Source: JAGNRR01 sp964389575 (GTDB lineage Bacteria; Bacteroidota; Bacteroidia; Chitinophagales; Chitinophagaceae). Taken from it: a DNA stretch of 64,000 nt. Shown here piece by piece: positions 1-9,700 of this stretch. The notes under the pieces were generated by a model. It worked only from the letters and a program-made list of their open reading frames with translations, did not search any database and was not told the origin of the DNA. Made by a program: the position numbers and the translations under genes. Position 1 is the first letter of the stretch. Every line of letters begins with the position of its first letter. The DNA lies in assembly GCA_964389575.1 (NCBI GenBank), contig CAYMFF010000003.1, positions 13,491 to 77,490 of the forward strand, given 5' to 3'.

Positions 1-99
1 CCCAGTAAACTTCTTTATATCATAATTCTTAGATTGCGATATTACATCTGATTGGATGAAAACGAAAAACAAAAGAAATATTAATACAATTTTGTACAT
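1..99 (-). CDS. N-terminus of a secreted protein (partial)
   Basis: A start codon on the minus strand at 99 opens a frame that runs off the window edge. The 33 visible residues begin MYKIVLIFLLFFVFIQS, a short basic start and hydrophobic core typical of a signal peptide, with a likely cleavage after a Ser-Gln (VISQ) pair, the usual Bacteroidota context. The mature part starts SKNYDIKKF and cannot be assigned. A TAnnTTTG box on the same strand at 134-141 could be its promoter, in which case the perfect hairpin at 106-134 would sit at the extreme 5' end of its mRNA. Confidence 0.6.
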   Translation of the reverse strand, partial: MYKIVLIFLLFFVFIQSDVISQSKNYDIKKFTG

Positions 100-105
100 A
101 AGAAA

Positions 106-134
106 GCGCCACTCTAATATTATTAGAGTGGCGC
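106..134 (-). terminator. Perfect 13-bp hairpin, terminator or 5' leader stem-loop
   Basis: Arms 106-118 and 122-134 are exact reverse complements with a 3-nt loop. On the minus strand it follows the outer-membrane barrel gene ending at 166 and is followed by a short T-rich stretch (TTTCTT), so it can act as that gene's terminator. It also touches the -7-like box at 134-141, so it may instead be the first structure of the next transcript. Confidence 0.6.
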
Positions 135-141
135 AAATATA
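134..141 (-). promoter_or_regulatory. -7 element TATATTTG for the partial gene
   Basis: The minus strand reads TATATTTG followed by GCGCC, matching the Bacteroidota TAnnTTTG element and the GC-rich start region seen at other promoters in this window. No clear -33 TTG is visible at the usual distance. Confidence 0.4.
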
Positions 142-165
142 ATTATTTATTAAATGGTTTGGCTA

Positions 166-885
166 CTATCTTCTCCAAAGTCCACGACCAAAGTACCAAG
201 CGATACCAATGTTCAATGGTGTAGAAGTTGCGTTAGGCGTAGCACCTGATTGGTGACCCATAACATTCAAACCTGCACTAGTTGTGCTTACTGTTGGCAA
301 AGTGTTTCCGTCAGGATTTCTTTTGGTATTGGCAATGCTCAAGCTTGCAAAATCACAATACAACGCAAATGCATTATAAGGAGTGAAACCAAAACCGAAG
401 TTCAAACCACCTTGTACTCCATTATTCACAAAACCATTTGTTACTGTTGTAGAACCCGTAATTGCACTTGATTCTCCACTACCGGTCAACAGACCAATGT
501 TAGCCGAAGTATAAAAAGCAAACCAGTTATTTAATGGAAAATATTTCTGAGCAAATAGACCGAAAGTAAAATCAGTTCCGTCTGTTTCGTTTCTATCAGT
601 AGCTGTTAATTCGTCTCGAGTTGATTGATTCAAAATGCTAACATTTGCTCCAATCTCAAGATTATCTATAACCATGTATGACAAAGCAGGATTAAATCTG
701 AATGTACTTGAAGAGTTTTCGAATCCAGATACTTCGTCAGTACTTCTGTCAGTATTAAAGCCTAATCCAGTTCTTAAAACCCAATTTCCTTGTGATGTTG
801 CCGTTCTTTTTCTCTTACGCTGTGCTGTTGAATCAAATGTGAAAGCACACAAGAGAATCATTGTAAAAATTACCAGTTTTTTCAT
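166..885 (-). CDS. Outer-membrane beta-barrel protein
   Basis: A 239-residue protein with a signal peptide (MKKLVIFTMILLCAFTF, cleavage near STAQ). The mature part alternates polar and hydrophobic residues with many aromatic and Gly positions. It has typical small-barrel strand patterns (NLEIGANVSIL, GGLNFGFGFTPYNAF) and ends in a strand containing WYFG close to the C-terminus. This fits the OmpA-like/porin-like 8-10-strand barrels abundant in Bacteroidota. A basic tract (RKRKRT) follows the signal peptide. It is transcribed alone, with a TAnnTTTG box 22 nt upstream and a strong hairpin downstream. Substrate or role cannot be told from sequence. Confidence 0.75.
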   Translation of the reverse strand: MKKLVIFTMILLCAFTFDSTAQRKRKRTATSQGNWVLRTGLGFNTDRSTDEVSGFENSSSTFRFNPALSYMVIDNLEIGANVSILNQSTRDELTATDRNETDGTDFTFGLFAQKYFPLNNWFAFYTSANIGLLTGSGESSAITGSTTVTNGFVNNGVQGGLNFGFGFTPYNAFALYCDFASLSIANTKRNPDGNTLPTVSTTSAGLNVMGHQSGATPNATSTPLNIGIAWYFGRGLWRR

Positions 886-907
886 GTTAGTTTAATTTAT
901 ATGCTGA

Positions 908-915
908 CAAATGTA
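908..915 (-). promoter_or_regulatory. -7 element TACATTTG upstream of the barrel gene
   Basis: The minus strand reads TACATTTG 22 nt before the start codon at 885, an exact TAnnTTTG match. No convincing -33 TTG was found. Confidence 0.4.
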
Positions 916-1044
916 GTCTCTTTTAATTAAAAAAAGAAATGTTAAGGAAAAAATAATTGCAATGAAAACAAGGCATCTCGGAGTTTAAAAAAGTGGCTTG
1001 TAATACTTCTTTAAACCTAATGATAATTGGATTTTAGAGAAAAT

Positions 1045-2013
1045 TTAATCCGTATCGAACATTTTAATTCTGAAAACAAAAAAGCAACCAATTAGTGCAG
1101 GTAAAATTAAATTAATAACCCAAAGCATTATACTAGAGGTTAAAATAGCCAATGTATTCATACTTACAAAAGCCAGAAAAGTAACCGCAGTTTGCCCACG
1201 CACACCAACATCAGCGATAACAAATGATGGCACTACAGCGATAATCCAAAAGAGTAACCAAATCCCGGCAAAAGTCTCAATTGGTAAAAAACTTCCGTGC
1301 GTAACATATAACAACAAAAAGAATTGTGTCGAGTATACTAGATATCTAGATATAGCGTAGAAAATAAGTTTGAGTAAGATTGAGACATCATACCGCTTAA
1401 TTACTTCTATATATACTGTCACTTTCCGAAGTAAAGGAACTCGTTTGCAAAAATCAACCAACTTATCTAAATGAAATAAAATGTAGAGCATTCCACAGGC
1501 CATAATAAAACTTAGACCTAGTAAAAAGTAGAGAAAAGAAGATTGCTCTACGGCATATAAGTAAAATAATAATCCAAGTACTCCAAAAGCACTGGTCACC
1601 AACATTTGAGCAAAACTTCCAATTATCGTTATGGAGATTCCTTTTAATTTATTGGTATTTTTTAAATAAAGAATTCTTCCCAAGTATTCTCCAATACGGT
1701 TAGGAGTTACTACGGATATGGCTAAGCCCATAAGCACGGATTGGAAGGCGGCTGTAAAACTTAAATTCTCGGTATGCTTCAATAGCATTTGCCATTTTTT
1801 ACTTTCTAACGCCCAGTTCATTATCATCAAAATAAAGACTAAAACCAGACCGACAATTTTTGCTGTATTCCAAACAGTAAATAAGTCGGTAACTTCTTGT
1901 TGCAAGTTCTCCTGTTGTTGAATTTGACCATAGAGTGAATATGCAAGCCAAATAAAGAGTATGCCACCAAGTCCTATCTTGATACTTTTTTTGATATTTT
2001 TGTTTAAGGTCAA
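1045..2013 (-). CDS. Flippase-like integral membrane protein (LPG synthase TM region / UPF0104 family)
   Basis: A 322-residue polytopic membrane protein with about eight hydrophobic segments. The conserved P-N-R-I-G-E-Y-L-G-R signature near residue 105 is typical of the lysylphosphatidylglycerol synthase N-terminal (flippase-like) family; a VPSFVIADVGVRG segment near residue 260 also fits. It lacks the soluble aminoacyltransferase domain of MprF, as usual for stand-alone members, which are proposed to move lipids or lipid-linked sugars. It is divergent from ruvC, and its start codon lies only 22 bp from the ruvC start preferred here, so the two genes must share a compact promoter region. Exact substrate unknown. 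Confidence 0.75.
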   Translation of the reverse strand: MTLNKNIKKSIKIGLGGILFIWLAYSLYGQIQQQENLQQEVTDLFTVWNTAKIVGLVLVFILMIMNWALESKKWQMLLKHTENLSFTAAFQSVLMGLAISVVTPNRIGEYLGRILYLKNTNKLKGISITIIGSFAQMLVTSAFGVLGLLFYLYAVEQSSFLYFLLGLSFIMACGMLYILFHLDKLVDFCKRVPLLRKVTVYIEVIKRYDVSILLKLIFYAISRYLVYSTQFFLLLYVTHGSFLPIETFAGIWLLFWIIAVVPSFVIADVGVRGQTAVTFLAFVSMNTLAILTSSIMLWVINLILPALIGCFFVFRIKMFDTD

Positions 2014-2035
2014 GATTGTAAATTTACTTCACCAA

Positions 2036-2602
2036 TTGTCAGTAACAGAAAAAATAATTCTGGGAATAGATCCCGGTAGTGTGGTCATGGGTTATGGCGT
2101 GATAGGTATATCGGGTCAAAAAATAAGAATCGTAGAGATGGGTGTTCTTAAATTGGGTAAATATCCTGATACAGCTGACCGACTCAATAGAATCTTTAAT
2201 CGAGTACATGAATTATGTGTGCAACATAAGCCCGAGTCTTGTGCTATTGAGGCTCCCTTTTTTGGAAAAAATGTACAGAGCATGCTAAAATTAGGACGAG
2301 CTCAAGGAGTGGCAATGGCAGCAACGATGCAATCTAATATTCCCATGCAAGAATATTCTCCAAAAAAAGTAAAGCAATCGGTTACGGGCAATGGAAACGC
2401 TACTAAGGAACAATTATGGGCAACGATTCAAAAAATATTAAAATTTGATGAAACACCTCAATATTTAGACGCCTCAGACGCTGTAGGCGTAGCGCTTTGT
2501 CATCACTTTCAAAGTAAGTTTCCTATTTCTAATTTAAAAAGTGGAAAGGGCTGGGATAAATTTATCAAAGAAAATCCCGATCGGGTTAAACAAAAAAAGT
2601 AA
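2036..2602 (+). CDS. ruvC: Holliday junction resolvase RuvC
   Basis: Crossover junction endonuclease that cuts Holliday junctions bound by RuvAB. An open frame reaches back to 1961, but its first 25 residues lie over the start of the divergent gene and are not RuvC-like. A TTG at 2036 gives a 188-residue protein starting MSVTEKIILGIDPG, matching family length and N-terminus. Catalytic acidic residues are visible: Asp12 (GIDPG), Glu72 (AIEAPFFG), Asp145 and Asp148 (YLDASDAVG). The conserved FGKNVQSMLKLGRAQG segment is intact. A TATTTTTG sequence at 1995-2002 may be its -7 element. It lies 3 bp from the histidine-kinase gene, and ruvA is at 24 kb, not in an operon with it. Confidence 0.92.
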   Translation: MSVTEKIILGIDPGSVVMGYGVIGISGQKIRIVEMGVLKLGKYPDTADRLNRIFNRVHELCVQHKPESCAIEAPFFGKNVQSMLKLGRAQGVAMAATMQSNIPMQEYSPKKVKQSVTGNGNATKEQLWATIQKILKFDETPQYLDASDAVGVALCHHFQSKFPISNLKSGKGWDKFIKENPDRVKQKK

Positions 2603-2605
2603 AAT

Positions 2606-3889
2606 ATGAGTAGCAGAAATTTAAGAATCATTTTTATCCTGGCGGTAGTTACTGCCATACTCATGTTAGCGACTCAATTGTATTGGGTGAAAGCATCTTA
2701 TGATGTTGAACACAAAATTTTTGATAGTAAAGTAGAAGAGAGTTTAAACAAAGTGGCAAAAGGACTTTTGCATGCCAGTGAAGATTATGCACCATCGATA
2801 AATAGAGCAAAAAAAGAAGGCAAGCATTACTTTACTGTTCAAATTGGAGATTCAATTAATAAAGTTGCTTTGGAGAAGCTACTAATTAGAGAATTAAACA
2901 ATGAATCCATTCTTTCTGACTTTGAATATGGAATTTATAATTGCACGGATAAAGAAATCAAGCACAGCCGATATGTATATCTTAGCAAAGATCGAAACGG
3001 CGATACGAAAGATGTGATTAAAGGATTTCAACATGCCAAAAATGAAAACAACTTTTTTGCGGTTCAATTTCCTACAAGAAACACATTTCTTTCTGGCGAA
3101 ATGCTTAAGTGGTTAGTATCAACCGCCTTGCTTTTCGCGGTATTAATGATTTTGGGTTATGCCCTATTTATTATTTTCAAACAGAAAAGGTTGAGCGAGA
3201 TTCAAAAGAATTTTGTAAACAATATGACACATGAATTCAAGACACCGCTGGCCACAATAAAAATTTCGGCGGAGGTTCTTAAAAATCCAAACATAGTAAA
3301 TAACCCACAACGTTTATTGAACTATGCGACTATCGTTTCTAATGAAACAGCTCATCTCACCAAACAAGTAGAGCGGGTATTGCATATGGCCAAGAACAAT
3401 AAGAATACGATCGAACTAAATAAAGAACAGATTAATATCAAAGATCTGATAGACGAGATTACAGAAAAAACATATATCCCATTAATTCGATCTAGGGGCG
3501 GTTTTTTAAATATTGAATTCCCTGATCCCAATCTTACAGTTTTGGCAGATTCTTTACATCTTAAGAACGTGATTGGCAACTTACTGGATAATGGCATAAA
3601 ATACTGTGATAGTGCTCCCAAAATGAAAATGACAGTATACCAGAAAGAAGATAATCTTCACATTGATATTCGAGACAATGGAATAGGTATTAGTAAAGAA
3701 AATCTAAAAAATATCTTCAAACGGTTTTATCGAGTGCCTACTGGTAATATTCATAACGTAAAAGGATTTGGACTTGGTCTGAATTATGTGCGTTTAATAT
3801 GCGAAAGACACGGTGGAAAAATAACAGCGCAAAGTACACTTGGAAAAGGCAGTACATTTAGTATATTTATACCTTTAAATAAGAAATAA
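2606..3889 (+). CDS. Two-component sensor histidine kinase
   Basis: A 427-residue membrane kinase. Segment 8-29 is the first membrane helix, about 30-167 is a periplasmic sensing region, 168-192 the second helix, then a HisKA dimerisation domain with phospho-acceptor His209 (MTHEFKTPL) and a HATPase domain with N box (NLLDNGIKY), G1 box (DNGIGI) and G2 box (FGLGLNYV). It phosphorylates the response regulator encoded next, whose start codon overlaps its stop by one base (TAATG), so translation is probably coupled. It resembles RprX-type kinases of Bacteroidota, but the signal sensed cannot be inferred. Confidence 0.93.
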   Translation: MSSRNLRIIFILAVVTAILMLATQLYWVKASYDVEHKIFDSKVEESLNKVAKGLLHASEDYAPSINRAKKEGKHYFTVQIGDSINKVALEKLLIRELNNESILSDFEYGIYNCTDKEIKHSRYVYLSKDRNGDTKDVIKGFQHAKNENNFFAVQFPTRNTFLSGEMLKWLVSTALLFAVLMILGYALFIIFKQKRLSEIQKNFVNNMTHEFKTPLATIKISAEVLKNPNIVNNPQRLLNYATIVSNETAHLTKQVERVLHMAKNNKNTIELNKEQINIKDLIDEITEKTYIPLIRSRGGFLNIEFPDPNLTVLADSLHLKNVIGNLLDNGIKYCDSAPKMKMTVYQKEDNLHIDIRDNGIGISKENLKNIFKRFYRVPTGNIHNVKGFGLGLNYVRLICERHGGKITAQSTLGKGSTFSIFIPLNKK

Positions 3890-4635
3890 TGCCACAAAAA
3901 ATCCAAATTTTACTAGTAGAAGATGATTCATCCCTAGGTTTCGTTGTTAAAGACGCACTAGAGGATAAGGGCTTTGAAGTAACCTTAGCCACCGATGGAC
4001 AAGCCGGTTGGCAACAGTTTTCAAAGAACTTTTATGATTTATGCTTGATAGATGTAATGATGCCAGTAAAAGATGGTTTTACACTAGCACAGCAAATTAG
4101 AAGAAAGAATGATTATATCCCGATTATTTTCCTTACTGCCAAAAGTATGCAAGAGGATAAAATTGCAGGTTTAAAAGCTGGAGCAGACGATTATATAACC
4201 AAACCATTTAGCATGGAAGAACTACTGTTAAGAATTGATGTTTTCTTAAAAAGAACAGTTGGTTCAGACACCGATGAAACCACCTTTAAACTTGGTACAT
4301 CAACTTTCGACTATGAAAATCTGACAATTCAAGGCGAAAAAATTGATACCAGATTAACGCAGAAGGAGGCAGACTTGCTTAGATTCTTTTGTTTAAATGC
4401 GAATAAGGTAGTTAAAAGAGAAGAAGTGCTGACTAAAGTTTGGGGTAAAGACGATTACTTCCTTGGTAGAAGTATGGATGTTTTTATAACAAAAATTAGA
4501 AAATACTTGAAGCAAGAAGAAGACATTGAGATTCAAACCATCCATGGCGTTGGCTTCAGATTCATCAATCCTTCTTTGCTCGAAGAGGGCGAAGATGAAA
4601 AAGGTAAAGATGATACTAAAGATGCTGAAGAATAG
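3889..4635 (+). CDS. OmpR-family response regulator
   Basis: 248 residues: an N-terminal receiver domain with acidic pocket Glu11/Asp12, phospho-acceptor Asp55 (LIDVMMP), Thr83 (FLTAK) and Lys105 (ITKPF), followed by a winged-helix DNA-binding domain (about 130-232, with VWGKDDYFLGRSMDVFI) and a charged acidic tail. It is the partner of the upstream kinase and resembles RprY-type regulators. Its last 20 bp overlap the 3' end of the convergent HIT gene. Confidence 0.93.
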   Translation: MPQKIQILLVEDDSSLGFVVKDALEDKGFEVTLATDGQAGWQQFSKNFYDLCLIDVMMPVKDGFTLAQQIRRKNDYIPIIFLTAKSMQEDKIAGLKAGADDYITKPFSMEELLLRIDVFLKRTVGSDTDETTFKLGTSTFDYENLTIQGEKIDTRLTQKEADLLRFFCLNANKVVKREEVLTKVWGKDDYFLGRSMDVFITKIRKYLKQEEDIEIQTIHGVGFRFINPSLLEEGEDEKGKDDTKDAEE

Positions 4636-5008
4636 ATTCTTGCGCTCGTCGTAACTCTTCCTCAGATAATTCCAGCTTTTTTCTTGTGAAATTCAAATCA
4701 TTCGCACTGTTTATTGGTGCTAGATGTAGGTGGGCATGCGGCACTTCTAATCCAATAACAGCCAAACCGCAACGATTGCAATCAAATGATTTTTCAATTG
4801 CCTGAGCAATTGGCTTAGAAAATGTAAAAAGTTTATTGAGCAGACCATTATCCAAGTCAAAAAAATTATCAACTTCATATTTAGGAACGACTAAGGTATG
4901 CCCTTTTACCAGAGGAAAAATATCCAAAAAAGCATAAAAATCTTCGTCTTCTTTAATCTTATAAGATGGAATTTCTCCTTGAATAATCTGGGTAAAAATG
5001 CTAGCCAT
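4616..5008 (-). CDS. HIT family (histidine triad) nucleotide-binding protein
   Basis: 130-residue HIT protein, a cytosolic nucleotide hydrolase/transferase. The triad HAHLHLAPI at residues 91-99 (His91, His93, His95) and the N-terminal IFTQIIQGEIPSYKI segment are typical of the HINT/PKCI branch. It starts 2 bp after the greA stop codon, so the two are almost certainly cotranscribed. The physiological substrate (adenosine phosphoramidates in characterised relatives) is not shown by the sequence. Confidence 0.92.
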   Translation of the reverse strand: MASIFTQIIQGEIPSYKIKEDEDFYAFLDIFPLVKGHTLVVPKYEVDNFFDLDNGLLNKLFTFSKPIAQAIEKSFDCNRCGLAVIGLEVPHAHLHLAPINSANDLNFTRKKLELSEEELRRAQESILQHL

Positions 5009-5010
5009 TA

Positions 5011-5484
5011 CTAAATGCTTATTTCGTCAATCTTAAACTGAACAATTCCTCCTGGTGTTTCAACCTCAGCGACGTCTCCTACTTCTTTGCCTAAAAGACC
5101 AGCAGCTAATGGCGATGTTACCGAAATTTTCTTTTGCTTAAGGTCAGCTTCATTCTCTGAAACGATTTGGTAAGTCAGCGATTTCTTATTCTTAAGATTA
5201 GTGATCGTTACCTTATTTAGTATTGTCACCTTACTTAAATCAATATCTTTCAAATCCAATATCCGCGAATTAACCACTGCACTTTCAAGACGAGCTATTT
5301 TAGCCTCATGATGCCCCTGTGCTTCCTTTGCAGCATCATATTCTGCATTCTCTTTTAAATCACCTTTTTCACGAGCTTCTGCAATGGCCTTGGCAATTGC
5401 ATTGCGACCAGCTCCTTTAAGTTCTTTCAGTTCAGCCTTCATTTCATCTAGCGTCTCCTTTGTTACATATGTAATGTCACCCAT
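5011..5484 (-). CDS. greA: Transcription elongation factor GreA
   Basis: Rescues backtracked RNA polymerase by stimulating transcript cleavage. With the ATG at 5484 it is 157 residues, the normal GreA length; a longer frame begins at 5526 but its extra residues overlap a terminator hairpin and are not family-like. The N-terminal coiled-coil hairpin carries the tip acidic residues in GDLKENAEYDAAKE, and the C-terminal FKBP-like domain includes SPLAAGLLGK and the ETPGG turn. It is first in an operon with the HIT gene. Confidence 0.95.
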   Translation of the reverse strand: MGDITYVTKETLDEMKAELKELKGAGRNAIAKAIAEAREKGDLKENAEYDAAKEAQGHHEAKIARLESAVVNSRILDLKDIDLSKVTILNKVTITNLKNKKSLTYQIVSENEADLKQKKISVTSPLAAGLLGKEVGDVAEVETPGGIVQFKIDEISI

Positions 5485-5500
5485 AGTTGTAGTTGTTTGT

Positions 5501-5540
5501 TTAAAACAAAACAACGCTTCCCGCAAATGGAAAGCGTTGT
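5501..5540 (-). terminator. Rho-independent terminator of the TonB/T9SS cassette
   Basis: On the minus strand a 12-position stem (arms 5529-5540 and 5511-5522, one imperfect pair) with a 6-nt loop is followed by a T-rich run (TTTGTTTT). It lies 19 bp after the stop of the barrel gene at 5560 and just upstream of greA. Confidence 0.8.
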
Positions 5541-5559
5541 GAAATGTAAAATATTTTAA

Positions 5560-6711
5560 TTACTCGTCCTCTCCTAAATCAATATCTTCAACAGCATCAG
5601 CTCCACCACCTAAGAAAACACGCAAGGTAAGTGTATGATTTCCGCTATTAAAACGAGTATGATTGTATGAATAATCTAAGGCTAACTTCGTAGAAGATTT
5701 TCCAAAATCAGTCATAAAACCTACACCTGCTGCTAAGCCTGAATACAAGGTTGTATTATCACTTTCACTGATAATATCCGCCTCATAACGATAAGCCGCA
5801 CGAAGATAAAATTTCTCTTGATAAGCATATTCGGCAGCGAGTCCTACCCAATCTTTTGCATATGAATTTGATTTAAAAGTAAACATCGGTGTTAATCTAT
5901 GCTTAGGCTCATAATCAGAATCAATTGGATTTCCTTCATCGTCAAGTTCTTTTTTACCTTCATCCAAATAAATATCATAAGAAGCTCCAAGACTTAACTG
6001 CGATGGCAATTGGAATTTCTCACTAGGATACTCTACAGTAATTTCGCCGTCTCCTGAAGGGGTGTTTCCATTAAATTTGAAACCATCTCCTGAAAATCTG
6101 ACATCAGTTCCAATATTACGCAATGTGATGCCAATTTTTAAATTGTCTTTCTTACCTGTCTTATATTGTACACCGGCATCTATTCCTAATGCAGTAGCTC
6201 TGATATTTGTGACAGCTTCATTAACGAAAGTAACACCCAAACCAGCACTCATACTTTTTGAGAATGCCTTAGAATAAGCCAATGAGGCATTAAGAAAAGA
6301 GGGTTTGTAAGAACCAATCCCGCCTTGTGGGTTATCCACTGTTGTTACGGGTATTTCACCAAAACCTAATGACATCACATTTACACCCAGTACAGAAGAT
6401 TTATCCTTACCAATCGGTAATGCCACGCCGGCGTTACTTATGCTCATTCCACTTCCTGCTATATAGCGCGTGTGCGATAAACCAATTTCAGTATAATCTA
6501 TATTGGCCAATCCGGCTACGTTGTTTTTCATAGCTTCTAAGCCCTTAACATTGGCAACATTCAATGCAAATAGTCCACTAGATGCAGCCCACGGGTTGAT
6601 CAATAATTCACCTGCTGCTGCCTGCCCAGATCTATCTTTATTTCCGGCCCATGATACAGCGCAAATCATCAATATACCTATGGTAAGTACGATATGTTTT
6701 TTAATTCTCAT
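5560..6711 (-). CDS. PorV/PorQ-family outer-membrane barrel protein
   Basis: 383 residues with a signal peptide (cleavage near SWAG) and a FadL-like beta-barrel. The opening INPWAASSGLFALNVAN, the GLANIDYTEIGLSHTRY segment, the ALPIGKDKSSVLGVNVMSL strand and an acidic C-terminus fit the PorV/PorQ family. PorV is the T9SS shuttle that carries cargo with C-terminal sorting domains from the SprA translocon to the attachment complex; paralogues occur next to specific cargo. Here it is the last gene of a three-gene operon behind a large T9SS-type protein, suggesting a dedicated barrel for that partner. I cannot decide between true PorV and a paralogue. Confidence 0.78.
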   Translation of the reverse strand: MRIKKHIVLTIGILMICAVSWAGNKDRSGQAAAGELLINPWAASSGLFALNVANVKGLEAMKNNVAGLANIDYTEIGLSHTRYIAGSGMSISNAGVALPIGKDKSSVLGVNVMSLGFGEIPVTTVDNPQGGIGSYKPSFLNASLAYSKAFSKSMSAGLGVTFVNEAVTNIRATALGIDAGVQYKTGKKDNLKIGITLRNIGTDVRFSGDGFKFNGNTPSGDGEITVEYPSEKFQLPSQLSLGASYDIYLDEGKKELDDEGNPIDSDYEPKHRLTPMFTFKSNSYAKDWVGLAAEYAYQEKFYLRAAYRYEADIISESDNTTLYSGLAAGVGFMTDFGKSSTKLALDYSYNHTRFNSGNHTLTLRVFLGGGADAVEDIDLGEDE

Positions 6712-6750
6712 TGTTTTCTATTGTCTGTTATAAAATAATTCTTTTTGTTC

Positions 6751-9700
6751 TTACTGTGTTACGATATCTACTGGCTTCATAGCTCCAAACCATTTCAATA
6801 CCTTTTCACCTACACCATCTACGTTTACATGTATCAGATACATACCACTAGCAATCGGAATGTTTTGACTATTCTTCAAATCCCAGTCGATAAAAGTAGT
6901 GCTCGGATCATTTTTCACTAATGTGCGAATTAAAGTACCATCAATTGTGTAAACCTTAATCGTAGCTTTCACTGGTAAATTGATAATTTTAATTCGATTA
7001 TCTAATCTACCCGTTTCATAAGCACTGTAGGAATAATACGGATTAGGAACTGGTTGAATATTATCTAATAATTCATCTGCCTTACCCGTGTAAACATTCC
7101 TGTCTCCACCGAAAGCAGTTGGCGCCAAATCCTTAGTACTGAAAGTATATAATGGCCATCCATTATTTACAGCCGTGTAATTTGGATCTGGAAGGTAGTT
7201 TGCATACGGACGTTCTACACGAATTCTAATTTTCGTTTCTGTAGGAATTAATCCATCCTCTATACTAGTCATAGGAGCAAAAGGTGTACTCAATACATTA
7301 CCAACCCACATGATATTGTTGTATATCTCCTTCATGTTCAGGTTGTTATCTCCATACTTTGTTGCGGTTTCAGCATCTGCATCTCTAAGCTTAGAAATCG
7401 CATAAGCGCCTTCATCGTATTTTGTTCTCATAACATAAACCAAATGTTTACCTCCCCATTTCAAACTAAAGTTAACAGGATCAACAGCTCTAAATGTCGG
7501 ATTGAAAATCATATCATTTCCATTATCCTGTCCATTAGCTGATTCTTCACCGAAGAAAATATTTAGTCTTTCACCCGTTTCTACATTAATTGCATAACCT
7601 GGGAACCAACTATAACCTGATTCTGTCGTGCTATAGGTTGGATTACCTTCTCCATCAGAACCTTTATCCCAAGCTGGATGCTTACGAATATTATATTTCG
7701 CTTGACCACCTTGACCAAAACCAACAACACCTACATGATCTGTCATTTCAACGACAGGACATTTAGACCATAGTGATTTATCAGAAGTGAAAACTATATC
7801 AACAGATTGAAGATTTACAATTGAACGAGAAATGATTCTGTCAGTAATTCTACTATACGAAACACCATTTCCACATTCACTTTTTCCTTCTTTTACCGTT
7901 AAGCCATAAGGCCCCCAAGTACCGCCAATGATATCTTCATAACGACCCACTTTATCTCCAGGAATTGCCCAGTCAGCCATATCACAACTCAATCCACCAC
8001 CTTGCTGAACAGCATCTGGAGCTGAAGCTCCAAAATCTTCTCCGGCACGAATCCAGTTGAACATACTACTTCCTTCTTGATCAGGGATTCCTGATAACCA
8101 AGGTAAATTAATATCAGCATATGTAATTGTTGAGGTGATAAAAGCATTATCACCAGTAGTGTCATTATCTCCTGGTCGAAGGACCTGTTCTGCTGCAATA
8201 GATAATCCATAAGATTGCAACAGCTGATCATTCAATTCAGCAATAGATCGGTCACTTCTGGCAATAGTCGTACCATTTGTCAAATCCTTTAAGATCCAAT
8301 TGGTGCTGTCACCAATTGCTCCTAAATCGGCACTCGTTCCAGTATGCGAAGCTCTAACTTCCATTGACAATTCGTAATCTGCCGCTCTTAGACTATCCGG
8401 TGTTGTAACAAAAATATCCATTGGTCCCATATTGCCTTGATAGGTTGGGTTATAATCTTGATTATTACCGCCATAAAGAATCTCATTAATAGATTCCATA
8501 GTAAGCTCCATGTCTCTTCCTCCATTACCAGTACCTTCTACTTGAGTCAGTTCGATACCGGTACCATATTCAGCGTGATTTTGAACGTACATCGTGTCAT
8601 ATGCCGGATGAGGAGTAGCCTCAATAATACGAAGCGGTAATTCTTGTCCATCGGTTCTACTTTCAATATATTGAATGTCTTGTGTATTATCCGCATCAGT
8701 AGCTTCAAATTCATTTTCACTTGACGCAGGAGTTGCACCTGATCCATCATCATCGTCATTATCAAATTTATTATACGCATAGGCAACTGCCATGTAATAG
8801 TAAGTCTTATAGTTTACTAAATCTTTTGATGTTCCTGTTGAAAATGCATCTTCTGTAATTTGTAATGAATGAGTAATACCTTCATTGGCACCACTAACCA
8901 TTAATTTTGGTTTATAGTAAGCATCAGAAATCTCAGGATCAATTTCAAAGTTCAGAAGATTATCAATATGGTTATCTTTATCACATTGGAATACAATTCT
9001 AGCAACATCCGTATTAACCGAGCCATCATTGCTTCTTATCTCAGAAAAAGAAACATTAGCATTAGCTAGTTGATAAACGATATAGCCTTCAAATTTATAG
9101 ACACTATCCGGATAATTTTTCTTCACAGCCTTAGGAATCGATTCAAAATACTGCGGCTCATCAATGTCTGGAGCTGAAGTCCCGAAACCGTATAATTCAT
9201 TGTAGTTATTTGAACCTTCAGGATTCGATAATTGAATTACCAACTTTCTATCCAACGGATGAATATTTAAATCTGGTGCTTGAGGTCCAAAAGGTAGCTC
9301 AAAATCGTTATCGAACAAAGCTTGAGACTTATCATCACAAGTCAATATTTTAGAAAAACAGGCTGCTTTACCACCACCAACGCTTGGCACCCAAATAGCT
9401 CCAATTACAATATCACTAGGTACAATACCTGGTATTAATTGGAAAGGACCAGCCGAGTGTACAAAACGTCTGTCATCTGGCACACGGTTACAGTCTGGCT
9501 CTGATATTCCACCTTTACAAGGATCATCAGGATAAACACTTGATGCGTCACCACCGCTTCCGTTTAATGGATCACATCCCCATTTAAAACTAGTACCATC
9601 ACTCCAACTTCCCGTCATATAATTATAAAACTCAGTTCCAATTGTAGGATCACCACTTCGACCTGCACCGTTCGTAAAATAAGTGAAAACACTCATTTTC

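Noticed and set aside
1961..2035. N-terminal extension of the ruvC open frame
   Set aside because: It is antisense to the start of the divergent membrane gene, has no RuvC-like sequence, and the TTG at 2036 gives the normal family start and length.
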